Below are positions 43,862-55,072 of a stretch of 64,000 nt of DNA, in pieces (position 1 is the first letter of the stretch; each line of letters begins with the position of its first letter). The notes beneath the pieces are model-generated. The model made no database searches and was not told where the DNA came from. It worked only from the letters and a program-made list of their open reading frames with translations. Position numbers and translations under genes: made by a program. Source of the stretch: Prostheceraeus crozeri (lineage: Eukaryota > Platyhelminthes > Polycladida > Euryleptidae); assembly GCA_907163375.1 (NCBI GenBank), contig CAJQUW010008977.1, positions 1 through 64,000 on the forward strand, in the 5' to 3' direction.

Positions 43862-44095
43862 ATGGAAGATTTACCGTGTAAGATTTGCGAAGAAACATTG
43901 GAGCCGATTATGGCCACGGTCGGTGTCAAGCAAGCCAGATCAGAGACTGATGTCTTTCCGAGCAATCGCACATCCGACAGGAGGTGGAGTCATAGAATCA
44001 TGGCAATTGAAAGCGCTTTGACAAGCTCGATAAAGATACAAGCGAGACTTTTCCGTGCAACAGCGTTCACTAAGCCTTTGACAATCTACAGTTGA
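43862..44095 (+). CDS. Hypothetical ORF carrying a minisatellite-like segment
   Basis: A 77-codon frame begins MEDLPCKICEETLEPIMA, with a C-x2-C pair, and continues through SETDVFPSNRTSDRRWSHR to a stop. The stretch cagagactgatgtctttccg at 43942-43961 is nearly the unit of the 32-bp array that starts 525 bases further on. No family is recognised. It may be an exon downstream of 43655-43685, or a chance frame. Confidence 0.2.
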   Translation: MEDLPCKICEETLEPIMATVGVKQARSETDVFPSNRTSDRRWSHRIMAIESALTSSIKIQARLFRATAFTKPLTIYS

Positions 44096-44485
44096 TAACG
44101 GAGTGTTTGGTCGTTTCATGGCAGTAACATAGAAATCGACACCTCCAACACATGCTCAGGCAGACGATGTTCACGGTTGGAAAACAATCAGAGGGATCAA
44201 ATGCAGTTGCTATAATATATAGGAATTATTGGAGGTGCATTCATTGTCCCCTCTTATCATTTTCCACATATGAATATCATATGAATAACATCAGAGTCTG
44301 TGCGTGTAAAGGGCGATTTCTTTGTTATTGATCTGAAATATCCGACCACTTCTTTATTAGCTATGATGCTCAAAACCAGAGTGAATACTGTCGCAAAGGA
44401 AAGTCTTGGACGAAAAGTCCGTATGAATAATATACAGTTTTTATCGAGACTGGTGAAGTGCTGTCAGTTCAAGTTCCTGCCAGAA

Positions 44486-46118
44486 CAGAGACTGTTGTCT
44501 TTCCGCAATGATAAGCCCAGAGGCTGGTGTCTTTCCGCAATGACAAGCCCAGAGGCTGATGTCTTTCCGCAATGACAAGCCCAGAGGTTGATGTCTTTCC
44601 GCAATGACAAGCCCAGAGGTTGATGTCTTTCCGCAATGACAAGCCCAGAGGCTGATGTCTTTCCGCAATGACAAGCCCAGAGGCTGGTGTCTTTCCGCAA
44701 TGACAAGCCCAGAGGCTGATGTCTTGCCGCAATGACAAGCCCAGAGGCTGATGTCTTTCCGCAATGACAAGCCCAGAGGCTGATGTCTTTCCGCAATGAC
44801 AAGCCCAGAGGCTGATGTCTTTCCGCAATGACAAGCCCAGAGGCTGATGTCTTTCCGCAATGACAAGCCCAGAGGCTGATGTCTTTCCGCAATGACAAGC
44901 CCAGAGGCTGATGTCTTTCCGCAATGATAAGCCCAGAGGCTGATGTCTTTCCACAAAGATAAGCCCAGAGGCTGATGTCTTTCTGCAATGAGAAGCCCAG
45001 AGGCTGGTGTCTTTCCGCAATGACAAGCCCAGAGGCTGATGTCTTTCCGCAGTGACAAGCCCAGAGGTTGATGTCTTTCCGCAATGACAAGCCCAGAGGC
45101 TGATGTCTTTCTGCAATGACAAGCCCAGAGGTTGATGTCTTTCTGCAATGACAAGCCCAGAGGCTGGTGTCTTTCCGCAATGACAAGCCCAGAGGCTGAT
45201 GTCTTTCCGCAGTGACAAGCCCAGAGGTTGATGTCTTTCCGCAATGACAAGCCCAGAGGCTGATGTCTTTCTGCAATGACAAGCCCAGAGGTTGATGTCT
45301 TTCTGCAATGACAAGCCGAGAGGCTGATGTCTTTCCGCAATGACAAGCCCAGAGGCTGATGTCTTTCTGCAATGACAAGCCGAGAGGCTGATGTCTTTCT
45401 GCAATGACAAGCCCAGAGGTTGATGTCTTTCCGCAATGACAAGCCCAGAGGCTGATGTCTTTCTGCAATGACAAGCCCAGAGGTTGATGTCTTTCTGCAA
45501 TGACAAGCCGAGAGGCTGATGTCTTTCCGCAATGACAAGCCCAGAGGTTGATGTCTTTCTGCAATGACAAGCCGAGAGGCTGATGTCTTTCCGCAATGAC
45601 AAGCCCAGAGGTTGATGTCTTTCTGCAATGACAAGCCGAGAGGCTGATGTCTTTCCGCAATGACAAGCCCAGAGGCTGATGTCTTTCCGCAGTGACAAGC
45701 CCAGAGGCTGATGTCTTTCCGCAATGACAAGCCCAGAGGCTGATGTCTTTCCACAATGACAAGCCCAGAGGCTGATGTCTTTCCGCAATGACAAGCCCAG
45801 AGGCTGATGTCTTTCCGCAGTGACAAGCCCAGAGGCTGGTGTCTTTCCACAATGACAAGCCCAGAGGCTGATGTCTTTCTGCAATGACAAGCCCAGAGGC
45901 TGATGTCTTTCCGCAATGACAAGCCCAGAGGCTGGTGTCTTTCTGCAATGACAAGCCCAGAGGCTGATGTCTTTCCGCAATGACAAGCCCAGAGGCTGAT
46001 GTCTTTCCGCAATGACAAGCCCAGAGGCTGATGTCTTTCCGCAATGACAAGCCCAGAGGCTGATGTCTTTCCGCAATGACAAGCCCAGAGGCTGATGTCT
46101 TTCTGCAATGACAAGCCG
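44486..46118. repeat. 32-bp minisatellite, about 51 copies, open in all three minus frames
   Basis: The unit is aagcccagaggctgatgtct plus ttccgcaatgac, with variants g/a in gctg(g/a)tg, c/t in ttc(c/t)gc, and gag for cag. Because 32 is not a multiple of 3, any frame cycles through all three phases. The minus-strand unit has no stop in any phase, so three overlapping minus-strand frames of 537-557 codons each encode the same 32-residue repeat (KDISLWACHCGKTSASGLVI and so on) shifted in register. Plus-strand phases contain stops. The frames are best explained by the repeat, not by a protein gene. Unit variants are patchily clustered, as in slippage or unequal exchange. Confidence 0.95.
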
Positions 46119-47254
46119 CTTGTAAGTATGCTCTCACACTTTCACCCCGCGATCTCCATTGTAGCGTAAATGATTTGATAGCATCAGTGATTTGCAGGAA
46201 ATCGCAAAAGGAGTATGAATTGATTGAATTGTGATATTATTTATTGCTACCAGTAATAGAAATACAGGATATAATTCCTTCAGCGCATCCATTTGATTGC
46301 ATGCGCATTTAGCTTAGATCTCTTTACAGTTCGCAAGACAGTCACTGTTTCCTGCTGAAACATCAAAATCCATCCAATGGATGCTGTTAGGAGATTTGCA
46401 ATCAGCAAGTTAGATATCACTTTAATGGATGCCCGTCGAAATTTCACTAACTTACTAATTAGAAATGTCAAATTGACCCAGACATGGCTGCAACTTTAAA
46501 TAGGGAGTTGTGTCGATGTTGAGAGATGTGAGCTAGGCCTGCTGATGATTCCTGATATTGGATGAAATGGCAGCTATTCAGGTCTGTCTCCATTTTTGAG
46601 CAGAGGACGCAACTCAATATTTAGTTATTCTATTCTATTGAGACTATGTAATATCAGTTATTAGAGCAACTAATACGCTACTGCTTCTTTGTAACATTCC
46701 ACGAGGTAGATAAATGCCCGAACTCGTGCGGTGATGACCGTTCAAATCTATCGAGTTCGAATGCTACGATAAAGCAATCCATGCACAAGTTGCGTAGAGA
46801 ATTTTGTTTGACGACGCGATGATCATGCAATGATTCAGCATTGTCCGTGCTAATCGTCAAACGCCACCGACCGTGTGTCTGATTTGAAACATGGTGCTCA
46901 AGGAGCTCTCAAATCTGCGCATATATTGGATTGATGCGTCTACAATGTATATTGACCTCATTATCATCAAGAGTATTTGAATTGAAATTTATCCTCTACA
47001 AAACCATTATACATGTATCACAGATCGAATCTGCGCCAAAGCGGGATAGGATTAATGATGATTCCATTGGATTATAATTCCTTCCTGCTTCAGATTTCAT
47101 TTAAAATCATTATAGATCAAATTCAATTTAAGCATGAGATATCTAGCCTTCTCTTATGATTTTTGATCAATCATTTGCACAACGAGGAGTTGTAGAATTT
47201 TGTCCGAATTTGCTTATGAATAAGTAGATCGAATATAGTAGTAGCATGAATGAT
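46119..47254. other. Intergenic, nothing firm
   Basis: A cttgtaagtatg donor-like site directly follows the array at 46128. A 63-codon minus frame at 46280-46471 is hydrophobic (ISNLLIANLLTASIGWILMF) and faintly recalls a receptor transmembrane segment, but it is too short to call. Confidence 0.3.
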
Positions 47255-47262
47255 ATTGGAGG

Positions 47263-47784
47263 CACAGAATTAGATTGTTTTAGCGTGTCACTTTGGTAGA
47301 AGTGCAAACTGATTCAAAACTATGGAACATGGAGGAACTTATCAAGTGGGCAAAAAGAAATTTTTAATACCTTACAGAGATAGGAAAATAAGTCGTGCGC
47401 CGCTTGCGGATTCCTGTGAATTCCTTCAAAATGCTGCGATCGCCACCACTCCTTCAGACTCGAAGAATCTAGATCATTGTGCAAAAGTTTTCTCGATAAT
47501 GCTGGTCCTTCTGATCATTTTAAAAAAAGTTAGCAGGCACACGAAGAAGCGTTCACAAACTTCTCTGTTGAACTTGACATAGACTGTGTCTCCTTGCTGT
47601 GTGATCCGGCTGATAACAGTCACTGAAACTTTGCACAATTTGGCGTGTTCAATGTTGAACTGGCTGCTCATTGTTCGATTTCTATGGTATTATGTCAGCA
47701 GATTGTGCCATTTCATTAGCGTTACATGTTCCAATGTTTCCTTTCTAGTCAAACAGAAGTAGAGACGACCTGTCTAATTCTGTG
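47263..47784 (-). mobile_element. hAT-like MITE copy E
   Basis: This copy starts cacagaattagattg and ends ctgtctaattctgtg, 522 bases. The flanks attggagg (47255-47262) and atcggagg (47785-47792) are an 8-bp duplication with one change. The family frame is read on the minus strand and is broken by a TAA after HNLLT, as in copy A. Confidence 0.9.
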
Positions 47785-47792
47785 ATCGGAGG

Positions 47793-48269
47793 AGATGTTT
47801 ATCCTATTCAGAGATGACCAAGTGGTCAACTATGTTACAAACGAAGGCCCGAGCGTGAAGGGGACTCCTCTGTCGCTTATCAGGCGTGCACTGTTTTGTG
47901 TGGAGTCAGCTTTGATGACCGTAGCATTGACGGCAGTAAAGTTATCATGGATAAATCATCCATCCATTCGATTAAGAGCAGCAGTCTCTCGGAGTTGATG
48001 CAATAACGCAAGATAATGCAAACAAACTTGAAGTAAGAATGAGAGAAATCTTCAGACTTGAACATTTTAGACAGCACATTTTTGCCTATCTTAGACTTCA
48101 CAAATGGTTTCATCAAATTCTATTGAAAGCCTTCTTCAAATTCAAAGCCAACTCAGAGAATTGGGAGACTAGCTGCGAAAAGCGCAACAGAAAATTTCAT
48201 TTACTCCTTTTTTGTCACGAGAGGTTTTGTTCCGCTAAAACTACAATGATCGCACACGTCTGGTCTCAG
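47793..48269. other. Intergenic, nothing recognised
   Basis: An 88-codon frame at 48039-48305 has no recognised domain. No repeat end was seen. Confidence 0.3.
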
Positions 48270-48440
48270 AGACTGCTTCAAGGGTACACTAGCAGGGCTA
48301 CGTGACAAGAGATTCTTTGGTCTCGGGTTCGACATCTCCTCACACTAGCTCTTCATGACTTATAAATTCATCAAATTTGGCATTTTCATCGCAATCCAGC
48401 GAGATTCAGCCATCTTAGTAGATAAATAAATAAATAAATG
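48270..48440 (+). repeat. Possible tRNA-derived SINE
   Basis: A B-box-like gggttcgacatc lies at 48325-48336 within a tRNA-like T arm (ggtctcgggttcgacatctc), and the unit ends about 100 bases later in gataaataaataaataaatg. That layout fits a tRNA-SINE with an (AAAT)n tail. The A box is not convincing and no second copy is present, so confidence is low. Confidence 0.3.
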
Positions 48441-49974
48441 AACGTTGTTTATACTGGGAAGCACATTAGTCACGGAGCCTTTCTTCCATGTGGCCGAGTT
48501 GTCGTTTACCACTCTCATTCTTTTTCGTGCTGAGTGTTTAGCAAGAATGCAGAGTGTTCTGTATATCGCGATTTCTGTACATCAAAAATGCTGCAGTTGA
48601 ACTAATTAATGTCCATCATTTCAGTGGTATTTCTCAGGACACTTTTCTTGTCTCTGTTCGTGTTCATTCTAGCGTGATCGGAGAGGTCGACTACTTCGGC
48701 CAATGAACTTTATGTAATGGAAAAATGCTCGAGGAAATTAAAATTCAATCTTATGAATATCTTTTTGCAATCAATCGTGACATTTCAGGACATTCAACCT
48801 GACAAGCTCTGCAATCACCAACTAGTAACCTGGAGGAGATCGGCAGCGTATTCGAAAGGTTCTGAGAATTGATTATTTGAAATTGTGAACTGTTTTTATG
48901 AAACGGATTGAGAGAGTTAGAGCAGGTGATCATTGGATAGAATCAAACGTATTCTGTTGTGATTTTCATGCAGTTCGGAGCAGTAAAGAAGGAGACGGTC
49001 CGTGTAGCCCCTCCGGTGTGGAAACAGTTCAGTGTATCTCGCAATGTCACACAACTCAGGTCTGCTGTCAACTTACAAAGCGCAGTCTCGGAACCACTTC
49101 GAACACTGCTTCTGTAGAGCAGCAAGAATTATGTCAGTGTCATCGGACGACAATTTCTTTCACGTTCTTCGGCCTTTGTTCGGACCTGCCCCTGAACGTG
49201 GCTGACTTACTCTCTGACAATGATTTCGATGCCCACATCGATCAGTGACAGTTCCTTATACGGTGCACTTCTAATCATTATTCTCTCCTTCTTCCCTTTT
49301 CTTGTTCCTTCGTCTACTCTTCTTTGTTTTCCCTCCAATTTTCTATTTTCTTTCGATCCTCTCTTCCGCCTCTCTCAAGACCTCAAGTCCCCAAAATTCA
49401 CTGCAAACATGCATTGTACTGAAGATAGAGATCAAGACACTATTAAGACATGTGATGTGTTGAAACGATGAATTACAGAGAGGAATATGTAAGGTTAGAC
49501 TGTGACAGCTACATTCTCCTTACTTGTATATGCATGTAAATTGTAAGAGTGCATGTTTACAAATGCACAAATAATGATAATATAATGCGCTTTTAAAGTT
49601 CATCGAATCATAAAGCATCACAATCCCTCTTCTCTCTCTATCCAAACTCAAAGGGTGTATTTCATGATAGAAAGACCCATGAAGGCAGTTTATAATAAAT
49701 GATTATTTACAAATGTATTGTTTCCGTCACCGATGGGAACAGAGTCAATAAAGATTTCTGTATTATCACCGATGATAAGAGATAAGAGATTATTTCTCTT
49801 CTCTCTCTCTCCTTTTTCGAGGACCGAGAAAGTCTCTCGAAATCTGCTCGAACTGTTTTGTTTTATTTGATCTGGGCCACAATCCTCTGCCTCTTTTCTC
49901 TCGCCTTTTTGGTGACTGAGGAAATATCTCGAAACCACGGAATCTCCTCTAACTGTTGAGGTTTTTTGATTGGG
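48441..49974. other. Intergenic; one hypothetical cysteine-rich frame
   Basis: A 116-codon plus-strand frame at 48898-49248 has repeated cysteines (QCISQCHTTQVCCQL) but no known pattern or signal peptide. From 49270 the sequence becomes pyrimidine-rich, leading into the tract at 49975. Confidence 0.3.
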
Positions 49975-50095
49975 ACCAAAAGAACTTCTTCTTCTCTCTC
50001 TTCTCTCTCTATCTGTAATCTCTTTCTCTCTTTTATCTCTTCTCTCTCTTCTCTGTCGTCTCTCTATCTGTTATCTCTTTCTCTCTCTCATATCT

Positions 50096-50132
<37 letters not shown>

Positions 50133-50245
50133 ATTCTCTCTATCTGTTATCTCTCTCTCTCTTCTCTCTCTATCTGTTATCTCTCTCTCTCTCTTCTCTA
50201 TCTGCTATCTCTCTCTCATATCTCTCTTCTCTCTCTATCTGCTGT
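49975..50245. repeat. Polypyrimidine (TC)n tract with a tatctgttatct motif
   Basis: About 270 bases are almost entirely C and T on the plus strand. Alternating tctctc blocks are punctuated by ctctctatctgttatctc about every 30-45 bases, making it an irregular minisatellite built on a microsatellite. The Ser/Leu frames here (94 and 101 codons) are artefacts. Long mirror polypurine/polypyrimidine tracts can form triplex DNA. Confidence 0.9.
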
Positions 50246-51097
50246 TTTGAGTCGTCCAACGTGTCTCGCGCCTAAAATGCAATCTCTGCCTGAATACACT
50301 TCCCAAACATTTGCGTTTATCCCAAGTAATCAAAAGATAAAAGCCAAAAGTACTCTTAAAGTTTCATATAAAATGACGGATCGCCAAGTGTAAGTCAATC
50401 GACTGCAAAGTGAAAGCCTCTCTTCTCAAAGTTGATCTTACTAAAACTGTTTGCTGCCAACATTCAAGCAAGTTCACATCAGATTTCATGTAACAATGAG
50501 TTTTTCAATGATGTAGGCGTCATGCTTTGTCGAATACTTCTACCAACTGCCGATGTTTGCCAAGTTCAACTTCAAAATCTTTCAGTACAATGTATAGCCA
50601 ATATATCCTCCCTTTTCGAAACCATTAATGTAATTGATATAATTGAATTGGTTCATAATTTCGAATTTTTGTGAAAAGCCCATGGGGAGTATTTATTCAT
50701 TTACAATAATGCGGATCACAAACGGATTAGAATGCGATTGATGAAACACTGCTGAGAAATGACACTAAGGAAAAAGCTTTTCACATCAGAGAATTCTCTA
50801 TAAATTCACAATCCGAAAGGTTTTACTTAAATACGATTTTAAAGAGGGCACACTTCCATCAACAGTAGCAAAATCAAGAAATTGAATATTGCTGGAGATA
50901 TCTATAACGGGTGCATCCTGCCTACAATTTTTCATTCAAAACTAATATTGAAAAGCTGACGCAATTCTTGCCAAGTGCACGTGTATTCACGCAAATCATA
51001 AAGCATGTAAATAATGCCCCTGAGTTACTCCTGTCGATCACCAACCCTCTGATTTTTTGTATCGGAACGTGCGTCAGAATAACTCCTGATACTATGT
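50246..51097. other. Intergenic, nothing recognised
   Basis: No supported gene; the 80-codon frame at 50432-50674 has no recognisable domain. Confidence 0.35.
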
Positions 51098-51105
51098 GTT
51101 CAGAT

Positions 51106-51619
51106 CACAGAATTAGATTGCTTTAGGGTATCACTTTGCTAGAAGTGCAAACTGATTCAAAACGATGCAGGTACTTACTAAGTGGGCAAAAAGAAATTTT
51201 AATACCTTGCAGAGATAGGAAAAATAGTCGTGCGTCGCTTGCGGATTGCTCTGAATTCCTTCAAAATGCTCCGATCTCCACGATTTCTTCAGATTCGAAC
51301 AATTCAGATCATTGCGCAAAAGTTTTCTTGATAATGTTAAACCCTCCGATGATTATTAAAAAAGTTAGCAGGCGCATGAAAAAACGTTCACAAACTTCTC
51401 TGTAGAACTTGACATCGACTGCGTCTCTTTGCTGTGTGATCCGGTTGATAGCAGTCACTGAAACTTCGACCAATTTGGCGTTTTTAGTGTTGAACTGGCT
51501 GCTCATTGTTCGATTGCTATGGTATTTAGTCAGGAGATTGTGCCATTTCATAAACGTGACATGTTCCAATGATTCCTTTCTAGTCAAACAGAAGAAGAGA
51601 CGACCTGTCTAATTCTGTG
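51106..51619 (-). mobile_element. hAT-like MITE copy F with long family ORF
   Basis: This copy starts cacagaattagattgc and ends ctgtctaattctgtg. The flanks gttcagat (51098-51105) and gtgcagat (51620-51627) match at 7 of 8 positions. On the minus strand the family frame is open for 92 codons (51587-51309), starting MTRKESLEHVTFMKWHNLLT, with no stop in the region where copies A and E are closed. Confidence 0.9.
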
Positions 51620-51627
51620 GTGCAGAT

Positions 51628-53478
51628 ATTCCAATACTGGAATTTTATCTACCGATTTCCTAAATTGACCAATTTTCCGTGATGTGCTTACTTGAAGTTG
51701 AAGTAACTTAAAAAACACCACATTTCTTTTCCAGGTCTACGAATCAGCTTCTTTGATAGAAATATAATGGTGATGAGTATAGAATATCAATAGAATGATC
51801 GTTACACTTTTCCTATCGACAGTAGTATTTTAAGACTGATAGTGATTCTCCCTCTCTCTCTCCGTCACGTATCTCATTCTCAAGACAAAGTTAAATGTTC
51901 ACAAGATTTCTCCGTAACGCAATTTTGCGTCACTATCTTTCACAAACAAAAGGGAAGTGTCGCCGACAAAGAGTCATGACCATAAGACAACTTAAAAGTG
52001 TCTGAAACACTGAAAAGCTTTGCTCATGCTAGATGTGGTTTGATTCTCTATTGCTCTCTAGCAAAACTGCAATATGTTGAAAATTATGATGTCCTTCCAT
52101 TCACGAGAGCTCCTATCGTGTCGCACATGACGGCATTCCTGACATCATTCGAGAGTTTATGTCATCAGCTTTTCAAGAGACGATTAGCTTTCTATGTTGA
52201 GGATTGTATCGCGGCCTGGATAAATCATCTACACTTTGAATAACGATATCATTGAGCCTCTCAAAGTGCACAGATATACGAATGTTGAAGAAGTATTGAA
52301 AGATATTTCATGGTAGAGTGTTCCAAAATCCATGACAAGTGTATCAATAGTACTTGTTCATGAAAGTTTTATTCGCCAGTTTAACTCATGAAACCCGAAT
52401 ATCATCGATATACTTTGTATATAAACTTGTAATCAAAGGAAATTGTTCGGAACAAATGTAGTGAGTATCTCCGATGTCGCTTCACTGGTCTTACAGTTTT
52501 AAGCGGTTTGTATGTAAATAATTGATGGATTCAATATTCTCAATGGGAACGTTAACTGATAATTCATGCAAAGTCGATGATGACGAGAACTCTTGAATTC
52601 TCGTTTAGATAACGAAAACGGTGATTATTTGGTCGTAAATAAGATTTATTGCCGAATTCAGGACTTATTCATGCGGAAATTGCTAAATTACTTCACGCTT
52701 TCATCATCACTCACTTCTTCGTTTCAACTTGCGGTTAGAGAAGTAGATGTTTTATCCAAAGAGCAGAATTGTTATCTCATTTTTCTCTCCTGATCATTCA
52801 CTTTTCTCAAAAACTGCTTTGTTCAACCCTTTGTAGTTCGAATTGTTCTACTTCTACGAGTACGCATGACGTCTAGGTGTTTATTGCTGTATCAAGGTCA
52901 GCGGTGTATTCCACACTGCTTTTCAGGGGAATTTTTCATTCATGATGTCAAGAATCTCTGTTAGATATTAAATAATCCCCAGATTTGAGGGCATTATAAG
53001 CTACAATGACCGAGAGCCGACGGTTCGAGGTTTTTATGGCAAATAATGACCGAAATAATGTGCATAATGTATATTATGTTATGATACCTGTATTTTTTCA
53101 TACAAGTCTGCACCAGGTCAATATTTTCCATCCATGAAAACAATTACCTGCCTCGTAGAAATTATTGACCTGCTGTCATAGAGAGCCGTAGAAAACCATG
53201 CATTATATTCAATGAAAGTCGGGTATCGCAGATAATTGCATTGTATCTATCCTATTCCGGATGTCTCTCCTTAATTTATTCAATATTGATGAGAAGTGCG
53301 TGAATTTGGTGTATAATCACTGCTGATCATATTTAGCGTGTTCACTTTCTAATGGTAATTTGCTCTACATATGCATGTAGAGCTTAGACTCATGGTCAAT
53401 GCAATTCACTAAAAGATTGGCATCAAATTGGAACATTTGGAGAGGCACAGATAAAGAGTTCTCATTATTATTATTCTC
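51628..53478. other. Intergenic, nothing recognised
   Basis: AT-rich non-coding sequence. The 81- and 66-codon frames at 51998-52243 and 52593-52793 have no known domain. A short attattattattc run precedes the Penelope fragment at 53465. Confidence 0.35.
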
Positions 53479-54137
53479 ATGGCTGAGGCCAGATCAACAA
53501 ACAAAGATTCTGAGAGCTATTCAAGGAATCTTGTTATAAACAGACTGAAGAATAATGGATATCCTACAAGATATTTGAGAAAAATTCAACGCCAGTTTCA
53601 TGGAAAGCCTGAAAGTAGGAATGACCGCAATGATCAAATTTATATTCAGTGTCCATTGTCGACGAAGCCACAAAACGCAAAATGATCAATACTGTTAAAC
53701 GCACTGCATTATCAGAATATATTTCTCTGTATTTTGATTCAGGTAAATTATTCAAGAGAACTTTCCGCCCTCCGAAACAAAAACTCCAATGCCATGATAG
53801 CTGCACAAGTTGCAAATTGAACGAAACAGGTAACTCGTGTCACTCAAAGAATATCATATATAAAATTGTATGCAATACATGCGGTGCTATTTACATTAGC
53901 GAGTCAGCTCGTTGCATCAAGTCAAGGATAAAAGAACATCTCTCACAGAATAATAGTGCTGTTTTTCAACATCTACAGACTCATCCCAATTGTTCGCAGC
54001 CTATTTCATGGACGATACTGCATCGTGGATTGAATACTACTCAAAAGAGACTCACGTTAGAAGCTATGTGCATTCGGCAACATGCAGGCTCCCTAATGAA
54101 CGGATGTCAAGGTCTAAATATAGACACGGTCATGTAA
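53479..54137 (+). pseudogene. Penelope-like element: RT linker and GIY-YIG endonuclease
   Basis: The first frame (53479-53685) reads RNLVINRLKNNGYPTRYLRK, the end of the Penelope reverse transcriptase. A frameshift near 53640-53660 leads to the second frame (to 54137). It carries IVDEATKRKMINTVKRTALS, FKRTFRPPKQKLQ, a cysteine pair CTSCKL, then NIIYKIVCNTCGAIYISESAR and SRIKEHLSQ, and ends with EAMCIRQHAGSLMNGCQG. The normal YIG is changed to YIS and the following GET to ESA, so the nuclease is probably impaired. The polymerase core upstream is missing. Confidence 0.85.
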
Positions 54138-54231
54138 CGAGTTCATCCAAGTTAATGTTTCTCTTCTAGCTGTTCTCAAAGTTTGTTTAAATAGGCCCAC
54201 CGTGTACCACTCTCTGTTTTACTTATTGTAA

Positions 54232-54262
54232 CCTTGACAAAGCCGCAAGGCGAAATATTGGT
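54232..54262 (+). ncRNA. Hammerhead-like motif downstream of the Penelope fragment
   Basis: ccttgacaaagccgcaagg followed by cgaaatattgg has the layout core-1, stem gcc-gcaa-ggc, then cgaaa, like the hammerhead motifs carried by Penelope-like elements. Two core positions differ from CUGANGA, so it is probably inactive. It sits about 95 bases after the stop codon on the same strand. Confidence 0.4.
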
Positions 54263-54470
54263 TATCATAATAAATTAATTTAGTATCCACAGGAGGTTAT
54301 TTTTTCATCACGCTTCCATTCCGGATACGAGGATCACCTGATTTATTTGGAAGTTCTCATTTACTAGTACATCAGTTACCTTTTTAAAGTACTTTCAGAA
54401 TTCAGTTTACTAAAATATATTTCGATACGTTCTTCTCAATTTGCATTGAAATAAAATAAAAGTAATTTGC

Positions 54471-54506
54471 GAGCTTTCGATTGAACCTGTTACTCGTCGT
54501 CAGGTG
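54471..54506 (-). ncRNA. Second hammerhead-like motif, opposite strand
   Basis: On the minus strand this reads cacctgacgacgagtaacag, then tcgaaagctcgc, matching the layout at 9571-9604. The ctgacga and gaaa cores are intact here. It probably marks the edge of another Penelope-type insertion in opposite orientation to 53479-54137. Confidence 0.4.
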
Positions 54507-55072
54507 CGAATACAGAGAGTGGCAGGTTCACTCGAAGACTAGGAAAATTAATTCTATTTTACTTCAATGTAAATCGATTCAGAAGTTAAAGTTAATGATG
54601 AATGATTTGTAGTTTTTCTGAGGAACTGGAAGGCAACCCCGGTTAGTTTTCCGGCTCTATTCAACAGTTTAACTCCTCAGTTTATTTCATGTTGTGATTG
54701 ACTCAGTAAATGGCTTGACTCTATGCCTGCAAGTTTCATTGAATGCCAATCAATGTCTGCAAATAGAAGAAGCTGAAATCAGTCATCGAAAAAGATCATT
54801 ATTTAAAATATTTGTTATTAAGTATTATGTTTTTTAAGTGTTCACTACTTACTACAAGAAACGGCACCGCTCCAAATTTTATAGAAAAACTCAAGTATTC
54901 ATGGCAAACCTTTCAGAACAGCTTCCTAACACATATGTATGATTTTGATAGTCCGAGTTTTGTATTTCTATTACTGCTGTGGTCAAAACCTGATTACCAT
55001 TCAAAACTCGAGTTTCATCAAGCGCTCAGTGAAAATCGACTTCTATGGCCTACATGATCATCTACTGTATGT
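54507..55072. other. Intergenic, nothing recognised
   Basis: No gene or repeat could be supported; an 81-codon frame at 54812-55057 runs into the foldback element and is probably chance. Confidence 0.35.

Noticed and set aside
44441-46137. Three 537-557-codon minus-strand ORFs as protein genes
   Set aside because: They are the same 32-residue repeat read in three phases of a tandem array. Openness follows from the unit lacking stops, and there is no unique N- or C-terminal domain.
46280-46471. Possible GPCR transmembrane fragment
   Set aside because: Only one hydrophobic segment with a vague NLLIANLL motif; no DRY, NPxxY or further helices nearby.
49966-50275. Ser/Leu-rich ORFs of 94 and 101 codons
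   Set aside because: Direct translation of a (TC)n tract.
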